Assembly: GCA_022777455.1 (NCBI GenBank) | Contig: JALFGI010000204.1 | Span: forward strand, 1-32,672 | Direction of reading: 5' to 3' | From: Clostridiales bacterium | GTDB lineage: Bacteria > Bacillota_A > Clostridia > Oscillospirales > Oscillospiraceae | DNA: 32,672 nucleotides | Shown here: positions 23,577 through 30,212 of the stretch, piece by piece | Layout of the letters: each line of letters begins with the position of its first letter | Position numbering within the stretch: the stretch's first letter is position 1 | Notes under the pieces: generated by a model | The model's input: only the letters and a program-made list of their open reading frames with translations | Told to the model about the DNA's origin: nothing | Database searches by the model: none | Program-made: the position numbers and the translations under genes

Positions 23577-24239
23577 TTGGCTTTGCGTTTTGGAATCGGC
23601 AACAAAAAGAAGCTGACCCAGTGGCAGGATGAGTTCTGGAAGCACATGGTCAAGAAGTACCCGGACTTTGAGCGTGGGGAATCCGCCAGCGAAACCGGAA
23701 GAACCCATATTCCACCTCGGCTTTTCAAGGAGGCAGTGCGTCTGAACCGCCAGAAGGATAAGATTACCCGACTGCTTTCCGAAATCACGCCCCTGAACGC
23801 CAAGAAGAAATCCACTGAGATTGAAACGATTCTGGATGATTATATTCCCAGCGTGGAAAAGCTGATGACCCGGATTCCCCAGATTCTCAGCATGGTGGAC
23901 ACCGGCAAAATTGCCCTCACCCCGGCGGTGGAACTGTCCTATCTGACCCAACAGGAACAGCAGGATTTACTGGAAACCATGGAGAGCGAGGACTGCACTC
24001 CCTCTCTGTCTCAGGCCATCCAGATGAAAAAACTGAGCCAGTCCGGGGAGTTGACTATGGACAAAATCTTCGACATTCTCCGGGAACTCAAGGCCAACCA
24101 GCAGGAGAAGATCAGCTTCCGGGTGGAGGATTTGCGAAAATACTTCCCCAAAACCTACAGCGCTGCCCGGATTCAGGAGCGGATTTTGAAGCTGCTGGAA
24201 GCGGACTGTCGCAGACGCTCCGGCAGGGATGCCCGATAG
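23577..24239 (+). pseudogene. Chimeric remnant: MobV/Pre relaxase fragment fused to ParB C-terminus
   Basis: A continuous frame of 220 aa joins two unrelated families. Residues 1 to about 97 (FGIGNKKKLTQWQDEFW, TGRTHIPPRLFKEAVRL, then DDYIPSVEKLM) match the C-terminal region of MobV/Pre plasmid recombination relaxases. From about 98 on (IPQILSMVDTGKIALTPAVE, LSYLTQQEQQDLLETMESED, ...RKYFPKTYSAARIQERILKL) it matches the C-terminal half of ParB/RepB-type partition proteins of clostridial integrative elements. The frame opens right after a TAA with a TTG and no ribosome binding site, so it is probably not translated. Both halves lack their catalytic or CTPase parts. It marks a deletion joint between two mobilisation genes. 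Confidence 0.75.
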
Positions 24240-24285
24240 GGTGAAAGTCCCGATTCCGCCCGGTAGCGGGAAGGGTTATCATAAA

Positions 24286-24879
24286 ACGGTCCTTCTTCGG
24301 GAGGATCGTTTCTTATTTTTGCCATTGTAGCTGAATCTACCTATTCTTCTGCGGCAGAACTCTCCCCATCGTTTCGATGTCTGGCATAGCTTGCGCGTCT
24401 ATTCCTCCGGTTTCGCTCTGCCTGACAGTCTGCGCTCTGGCAATACCTCTGGCGGCTGCTGCGGCGCAGGAACAGACTGCCGCAGGCCAGGCAGTGGAGA
24501 ATGGAGCCCTGGGGATACTCATCATCAAAGCCCGTGTCCATGGGTGGCGCAAAATCCGCTGCCAGGCGGCCGAAGGTATACCAGCAAATGTCAAAGACAG
24601 AGGTCACATCGGCGCCATACTCTATTTTCTTTGTTCTGGGATTCATCTTCAAATGCATCCGAAAATCCGGGAATAAATCCACCAGCTGCATCATCCGTTC
24701 TTCACGGTCAACATTCAATTTCTGGAGATATTCCTCGTCTGATTCGTAATTGCGGTACTTTTCCAGGAAAGCGTAGCTGTCGCAAATTCGGCCTTCATAG
24801 TAAAGTGACCTGGCATACTGGGGATTCTTGTAGGAGTACGCCTGATTCAATGCGTAATACAGCTCGAAAGCCATACCGA
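24286..24879. repeat. Direct repeat copy B (partner at 1671-2263)
   Basis: Same orientation as copy A and nearly identical. Its left end coincides with the end of the MobV/ParB remnant zone. Its right end (CCATACCGA) runs directly into a phage head-closure gene fragment. The sequence just left of it contains GGTGAAAGTCCC, a string also common in group II introns but too short to call. Confidence 0.9.
24341..24879 (-). pseudogene. Truncated second copy of the DUF6076-like gene
   Basis: This encodes the last 179 or so residues of the 319-aa protein at 1725-2684, with the zinc finger and basic tail intact (CLACGSLFLRRSSRQRYCQS). The first 140 residues are missing, cut off at 24879 where phage sequence begins. 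The first in-frame ATG is internal (24874) and lacks a ribosome binding site. Only a few substitutions separate it from copy A (for example ADFAPP for ADIAPP), so the duplication is recent or maintained by gene conversion. Confidence 0.85.
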
Positions 24880-25094
24880 TGGTTTCGGCATTATTCCGAT
24901 CGCTTTCCGGTGATGAAATCTACCTGGTAACAACGCAGACGGCAGCGGAAGTTATGTTCCGCATCAATTATCGTTCCGATATCACAACGGAAAACGTGAT
25001 ACTGTATAAAGGCGTAAAGTATAATATTGTCCGCGTGGACGTTTTCGAGGGTTACAAAAGCGATCTGACCCTATACTGCAAACGGCAGGCTTAA
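24879..25094 (+). pseudogene. C-terminal fragment of a phage head-closure protein
   Basis: The 71-residue frame contains RINYRSDITTENVILYKGVK, then YNIVRVDVFEGYKSDLTLYC. This is the pattern of SPP1 gp16-like head-tail joining proteins, whose normal length is about 100-120 aa. The N-terminal 40% is missing because the DUF6076 repeat breaks in at 24879. No other phage structural genes are in the window. Its TAA stop shares bases with the stop of the convergent gene (TTAA at 25091-25094). Confidence 0.65.
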
Positions 25095-25364
25095 ACGCCC
25101 GCCGTTGCTTTCTGCATCTCTGCAATTATTCTGTCCTGTTCCGCTTTATCAATCCCGGCAGCGTCAAGCGCTTCACGGGCTCCGCATTTCGGGCATACAG
25201 CGGTTTTTCATGCCTGTCTGTTCGTCCTGTTTCTTTGCCGCCGTCGCTGTCGGTATAATGTCAGCAGCATCGACACAGCGGGCGGACACGTTCGGGTTTT
25301 CGGGAATGGTAACTGTATGGCTGTTTTCATCCGGCGTTGCGATCACATGAAAAGGGTTCGACAT
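25091..25364 (-). pseudogene. Small zinc-ribbon gene with a frameshift
   Basis: From an ATG at 25364 (ribosome binding site AAGGCGG) the frame reads MSNPFHVIATPDENSHTVT and continues to DEQTG, then ends early at a TGA. In another frame, starting near 25212, the sequence continues KTAVCPKCGAREALDAAG, then IDKAEQDRIIAEMQKATAGV up to the TAA at 25091. CPKCG suggests one half of a zinc ribbon. A small indel at about 25210-25220 would explain the break. It follows the methylase gene by 15 nt and was probably cotranscribed. I do not recognise the family. Confidence 0.5.
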
Positions 25365-25379
25365 ATAGAACACCGCCTT

Positions 25380-26982
25380 TCACTCTTCACTTTCATTATC
25401 CATAGGTTCAAAGGCACTCACACTTGCAATATAGCTGAAATCATCGGCATCAGTTGCCGCAACAAAGTTTTGTTTTGCATATGCAAGCCCTGTAAAATAG
25501 TCCTTGAATGCGGAAGAAACGCTTTCTGCCCATGATACAGAAATCGGTTTGGGAATGATTATTTCTCTGTATCTGTTTCCCACATCCTCACGATTCGTCT
25601 GCATTAACGTTACCCGTTGCCATTGCCTTCGAGTTTCAATCAATGACAAAGCCCAAAGCAAATAGAACGGGGAATAACCCATACCGTTTTCATATACACG
25701 AATAACAAATACCTCTTTTGTCAAAACTATTTGTTCTTCACCGGGTAAAAGAATAGCAAATTCGCCGATATTGCTACTTGCCCGACTTGGTGAAATCAAA
25801 TCCCACGCTTGAAGATTGCTTTTCCCGTCTTTTGTTTTCCAAAACCTGCGCGCCAATTCAAGCGGAACAAGATTTGTTGGATTTACATTTATCCGCATAT
25901 TGCGAATATCAGAAACCTTTACATAAGGAATTTTCCCATTTCTCAAATCATTACTTGGGCTACCATGCCCGCCACTAATCGAAATAATCCCACTGTCGCA
26001 TAATTCACCGATTGTTACTCCGTCAAAACCGTATTTTGCTTTTAAGGTTTCAAAAGGTTTCTGCAATGAGTGGTCATAGTAACGAGGCACTAAAACGTCT
26101 GAATCATACGTTGTTGAAAGTGGAACGATAAACAGTTCATGCGTGTTCCCGGCTGAATACTCTTTTGACAAGCGTAATAGTTCATTATCAATTATATCAG
26201 TCCGTTTTCCGTTGGCATCAACAACAAACCTGTCACTACCATTTTTATAAATACCGCAAGTTTGTGGATTAAGAATAGCTACTTTATCCTTGCTTATATC
26301 AAGGTTTGACTTATCCTCATCCAATTTTTCAAAAATGTATAGGTTTGTTTTTGCACGGCAAAACCCCTGAAAAGCATCCATAGGAACATTTGCAACACAA
26401 ATTGGTTTCAGCCTTTCTTTTACCCATTCGCGGACATATTTATATGACGGGGAAAAGAAATAAGTTTCTGGAAGTACAATGCACATCCGCCCGCCGCTAC
26501 GAAGTAAATCACAGCAACGGTTAAACATTGCAAGCCCTAATTCAATATCCTTGCCGTTTTCAACATAATCAGCGATACTTAATCCTGCTTTTTTTGCGTC
26601 TGCATACTTTATTTTGAGCGGCGCACCGAACGGGGGATTTGTAAATATCTTTGAAAAGCGACCATTCTTATAAGAATTGGTAAGCAAATGCGGATATTTC
26701 GTTTTCCATGTATGGGTTAATACGCTGTCACCCCTGACGCAATGCGCGGAGCCATCACCCAAAATCTGCATAATAGCTTTTGTTAGCTTTATGCCGATAG
26801 CATCTTTGTCAATACCAAAAATATGAAGTTGTGCCCATCGAGATATTTCTTTTTCTTTGTCCGGGAATCGTTCTTTCAACTCAATAAGAGCCTGAATAAG
26901 AAATCCCCCCGTCCCGCAAGCCGGGTCTATGTTCCTGCTGATTTTGATACAAAAGAAAAGCCTTCTCCGGGGTCAAAACCGC
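25380..26982 (-). pseudogene. N-terminally truncated adenine DNA methylase with HsdS-like C-terminus
   Basis: The frame is open from a TGA at 26983-26985 to 25380. It contains SAM motif I (DPACGTGGFL), upstream of the first possible start codon (TTG 26879), and catalytic motif IV NPPF (IFTNPPFGAPLK). The last 230 residues resemble a specificity domain (IPYVKVSDI, ILLPGEEQIVLTKEVFVIRV). This layout fits HsdM-like or type IIG methylases with a fused recognition domain. The N-terminal helical domain is missing: upstream of motif I there is no homologous sequence and no start codon, so the gene was cut near 26940. GC content is clearly lower than to its left, indicating separate origin. Confidence 0.7.
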
Positions 26983-27003
26983 CGAAAAAGGCATAAAATA
27001 AGA

Positions 27004-27034
27004 GCTTTCGAGGTCAAATGCTGACTTCGGAAGC
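27004..27034. terminator. Bidirectional terminator-like hairpin
   Basis: GCTTTCGAGGTC and GACTTCGGAAGC form a 12-bp stem (two wobble pairs) around a 7-nt loop, followed by CCTTTTTCG on the plus strand. It lies in the 173-bp gap between the truncated methylase and the last gene of the helicase operon. Nothing else is visible in that gap. Confidence 0.55.
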
Positions 27035-27155
27035 CCTTTTTCGCTTTATTCAGTTATGGATTTCTGCCGTTCCAAAGCCCGGCGGCACCGTGGGGTGTAA
27101 GCCTTGCGGTGTATGGATTTTGGAATAATTAAAAGGTATAGCAAAATTAAAAGGT

Positions 27156-27446
27156 TTACTTGTGCTTTCGCCGTACCACAAACGGAATGTGAAACGGAAG
27201 GCCCGTTGCCATACTATCATATTTGGAGTCATCCAAGATTAAGCCACGCTTCTTCGCCAGCTTGTGAACCTTTGCGTCAATCTCAAAGAAGTCCTCAAAA
27301 CCATACTTTTTTCCATGAATTTCATAGTCCCCGCAGGTCAGATATTCGTGACCGTATAATTGCTTGATTACATCACTTGTGGCAAGTTCAGTTCCTTCTG
27401 GCAGAGACAGTAGGACATCGACGATTTCAGATACAATTTTATCCAT
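27156..27446 (-). CDS. Small unrecognised protein, last gene of the helicase operon
   Basis: This 96-aa protein starts MDKIVSEIVDVLLSLPEGTE and ends PFHIPFVVRRKHK. It looks like a compact winged-helix-like or adaptor domain (LATSDVIKQLYG, then EIDAKVHKLAKKRGLILD), with a basic C-terminus; this is an inference from helix pattern only. Its ATG lies inside the end of the preceding gene (8-nt overlap), so it is translationally coupled. I do not recognise a family. Confidence 0.7.
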   Translation of the reverse strand: MDKIVSEIVDVLLSLPEGTELATSDVIKQLYGHEYLTCGDYEIHGKKYGFEDFFEIDAKVHKLAKKRGLILDDSKYDSMATGLPFHIPFVVRRKHK

Positions 27447-28125
27447 CTTCAGCCTCCTCGTCCTCCATAGGATCTATGCCAAGCAGCTCCAAGAACTTAT
27501 TGAAGTTGTACGGATAAGAGTTGCTGCCACAAATCTTCATGGGCTTGTGACCATCGGAAAAGAAAATCTCCAACTCCCACTGGGTTCCGTTCAAGACCTC
27601 ATATCCGAAACGGCGTGGATCATAATTGCTACGCCATTCTCCAATATGCAACTCTCGGAGACCATCTAAGAACTCCTCCTTGCCTACAGGATAATCAGGA
27701 GGGATGCAGAAATTAGACGGCTTCAGAATAAGGGAGTGCTCTACATCCTTATGAAGATGCTCATCATCCAGCGTAATGATATGGGTTTCGTTACCGCTGA
27801 AAAAGCCGCCGATAGTAAACACAATTTTACAAATTGCAGGAACGCTTTCGTCAAAGGCGGCAGCCTTCAATTCAGCCTTGGAGGGATTATAGACGCCACC
27901 AGCCTCGGCAAATGCCTCTTTTGCTCTGTCCAGATACATCCGAGTGCACCACAGCCGGACATCCTCGCTGGGATGCATAATCGGCTCACGGCCATAGTCC
28001 GGATGTTCCATAGTATTTTTGAGATGACCGATTTCCTGTTTCAGCCCACGGATGGTGGTCATAATCTGTTCTGCTGTTTTGCCTTTGAGATACTCCTCAT
28101 AGTATCCTTCTGGACTGATCATCAT
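27439..28125 (-). CDS. Unrecognised soluble protein, helicase operon
   Basis: This is a 228-aa acidic, soluble protein without membrane segments or signal peptide. It begins with a helical segment (YYEEYLKGKTAEQIMTTIRG) and ends WELEIFFSDGHKPMKICGSN, YPYNFNKFLELLGI and an acidic tail (EDEEAED). The ATG at 28125 has GGAGGT 9 nt upstream; a TTG at 28152 is less likely. It follows the zinc-ribbon gene by 23 nt and overlaps the next gene. The GSNxYPYNFxxxLxLLGI ending recurs in hypothetical proteins of Firmicutes, as far as I recall, but I can assign no function. Confidence 0.75.
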   Translation of the reverse strand: MMISPEGYYEEYLKGKTAEQIMTTIRGLKQEIGHLKNTMEHPDYGREPIMHPSEDVRLWCTRMYLDRAKEAFAEAGGVYNPSKAELKAAAFDESVPAICKIVFTIGGFFSGNETHIITLDDEHLHKDVEHSLILKPSNFCIPPDYPVGKEEFLDGLRELHIGEWRSNYDPRRFGYEVLNGTQWELEIFFSDGHKPMKICGSNSYPYNFNKFLELLGIDPMEDEEAEDG

Positions 28126-28148
28126 AAGTCGGTCACCTCCATCAGAAA

Positions 28149-28349
28149 TCAATAGCTTTTACTTCTATCAGGGTTGCCGTCCGCATCCAACTTATAAGAA
28201 GATATGCACTGGCTCGTCATCACAGAATAACCCACCTCACCGCAATATGGGCAGTTCGCGGTTTCTCTTTCCTTGCCACCGGGATAGACTGTTCCCCAAA
28301 GCTCGTATGCGTATTCTTTTCCGCACTTTTCGCATTTTATTATAGTCAT
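28149..28349 (-). CDS. Small zinc-ribbon protein
   Basis: This 66-aa protein contains KCEKCGKEYAYELWG and NCPYCGEVGYS, two C-x2-C knuckles forming one zinc ribbon. The ATG at 28349 has AAGGAG 7 nt upstream and lies 10 nt after the DUF262 gene stop. The tail (YKLDADGNPDRSKSY) is polar. Such ribbons often mediate protein or nucleic-acid contacts in restriction-type complexes; the role here is inferred only from its operon. Confidence 0.75.
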   Translation of the reverse strand: MTIIKCEKCGKEYAYELWGTVYPGGKERETANCPYCGEVGYSVMTSQCISSYKLDADGNPDRSKSY

Positions 28350-28359
28350 GTCATGCTCC

Positions 28360-30180
28360 TTATCTAAACATCTCATCGTTCCAAACCAGCTGAACAAGCT
28401 GTACCAGTAGTGCTATGCGCTCACTGATTTCAGCCTTGCCGAATTGGTCGTATGCCCTGAATGCCAATCCGTTATCCGCAATGAATTTCTTGAACTTAGG
28501 ATTGTTCTGATAGGCAAGTTTCCCCAGGGACTCGGTGTAAATATTACCCTCGTTGGAGCAATACTTGGCGAGTTTGTAATCATACCGGGAGTCATTCAAA
28601 CTGGCATTGATGCTCTTGTGCAACAAAAGCAGTGCGCCGATGCTGTTTCTCCAACGCCGGAAATCCTCTTGGTCTGCATATTCACTGGTGAACCACTCAT
28701 AGTGGTCAGTGATGATATGCTCGATTTCAAATGGGTTCTTGGTCTGGGTATTCATGTAGTTGCAGTAATTTGGAGCAACGCCAATGCTTTCCTCAATAAA
28801 GCTGGTCACACGGGCAAGAATGTTCTTGATGTACTTCTTAGTAAAACTATTCAGCCCAAGGTCCGGCAACGCAACCTCTGGATGGAAGTCCAGGTTGTTG
28901 TACTGTTGCAATAGCTTTTGCTTCAGCGTCGGAATGTCACACATACGGATATCCTTGGTCACATTGAAAACGAAGTTCTTAATGGTACTGTAGTCCACAG
29001 AGCGGTAATTCGTAACTCTGGAAACAATCAGGATATCAATGAACCGTGCAGTAAGATTGATTTTCTCAATGATGACTGGCCAAGAATCCTCGTAGCAGAT
29101 AGGCGCTAAAAGCAACTGAGGCTGCAGTGTGAAATTAACCTGGGCATTATAATAGACATATTTGGTCTCTTCGGAAAAGACAGTTTCTGCCTGACGAATA
29201 CGCAGATATACCTCTGCAAATTTTGCAAACCTACGGATGAACTGTTCAAAATCATCAGAAGACACTAGCCCCAGCTTTTCACGCTCATCCCGGACCCACT
29301 TATGGAACGAACCACCGATAATGTCGAAATCTTTGTTCACAGCACCGGCTTTTGTGTCACGGATTGTTTCTGCGTAGTGCGCACGGAGCCAAGCCTTGAT
29401 GAAGGTTTCATCGCCTTTGTCATCGTCTTTTTTCAGCAGAAGAACCATGTCTTTCCACAAGCCATTCATCTTCTCGCGGATGCTATCATCTCTGATTTCA
29501 GAAAGGATGTAGCCCTTCAACATTTCTGTAGAGGTCAGGCTAAGACCACGGTCGTTCATTGTAACAAAGACCTTGTGTGCGTCCTGCTCAGTAGTTGCCA
29601 CGATTTCAATGAAGAACACCTTTTCAGCAAGCCAATCACAGAAATGCAACAGCATATCGTCGGTGATGTCCGCCGGGAACACTTCTGTGATGTCGGTATA
29701 GCGTCCGTACAGGTTACGCACAGATTCACCACAGTTGGTCAAGTCGAAAGGCTTATTATTGAAAATGGCTTCCATGCACTCATGGCGATCCTCAACATTG
29801 ATATTGAAAGATTTTGTGCCAAAGGACTCCGAGAAAATCATAGTCTCAATCATGTTATAACTCTGACCGATTTTCTTCAGTCGGTTGTTCAGGTACATCA
29901 ACAATAGGGTCAAGGATGAAAAACGCTGTTGACCATCGATGATGGCGTTCTCTCTGCCTGCCAGAACGATAGAACCCATAAAGTAAGCACCGTAATCTGC
30001 CACTGCCGGACGGGAGTCACCAGGCTTATAGTTATCGAGGAATTCGGATGTAAGGTCATCAATCAGTTCCTCGATATGCTTACGCTGCCACATATACTCA
30101 CGCTGGTAGTAGTGGATGGAATACTTTGTATTTTGCAGTAACTGCTTTAGGTTCTTAGGAGAACCCTCAATCTTTTTCAT
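28360..30180 (-). CDS. DUF262 / HNH (DUF1524-like) protein, GmrSD-type
   Basis: This 606-aa protein has an N-terminal DUF262 domain: YSIHYYQREYMWQRKHIEEL and the hallmark DGQQR at 82-86 (IIDGQQRFSSLTLLL). DUF262 is ParB-like and uses NTP to control the nuclease half in GmrSD type IV restriction enzymes. The C-terminal part resembles DUF1524/HNH: NPFEIEHIITDHYEW with H488, then RRWRNSIGALLLLHKSINAS. The canonical DHI/YP is altered to EHIIT, so catalysis should be checked. The ATG at 30180 has GGAGGT upstream, 32 nt after the helicase stop. It is probably a defence nuclease acting with the helicase. Confidence 0.85.
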   Translation of the reverse strand: MKKIEGSPKNLKQLLQNTKYSIHYYQREYMWQRKHIEELIDDLTSEFLDNYKPGDSRPAVADYGAYFMGSIVLAGRENAIIDGQQRFSSLTLLLMYLNNRLKKIGQSYNMIETMIFSESFGTKSFNINVEDRHECMEAIFNNKPFDLTNCGESVRNLYGRYTDITEVFPADITDDMLLHFCDWLAEKVFFIEIVATTEQDAHKVFVTMNDRGLSLTSTEMLKGYILSEIRDDSIREKMNGLWKDMVLLLKKDDDKGDETFIKAWLRAHYAETIRDTKAGAVNKDFDIIGGSFHKWVRDEREKLGLVSSDDFEQFIRRFAKFAEVYLRIRQAETVFSEETKYVYYNAQVNFTLQPQLLLAPICYEDSWPVIIEKINLTARFIDILIVSRVTNYRSVDYSTIKNFVFNVTKDIRMCDIPTLKQKLLQQYNNLDFHPEVALPDLGLNSFTKKYIKNILARVTSFIEESIGVAPNYCNYMNTQTKNPFEIEHIITDHYEWFTSEYADQEDFRRWRNSIGALLLLHKSINASLNDSRYDYKLAKYCSNEGNIYTESLGKLAYQNNPKFKKFIADNGLAFRAYDQFGKAEISERIALLVQLVQLVWNDEMFR

Positions 30181-30212
30181 AGCGATACCTCCACTGTGAA
30201 TCGGTATTCCGA

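Noticed and set aside
24240..24285. GGTGAAAGTCCC, reminiscent of a group II intron domain I
   Set aside because: Too short; no intron domain V or reverse transcriptase fragment is visible nearby.
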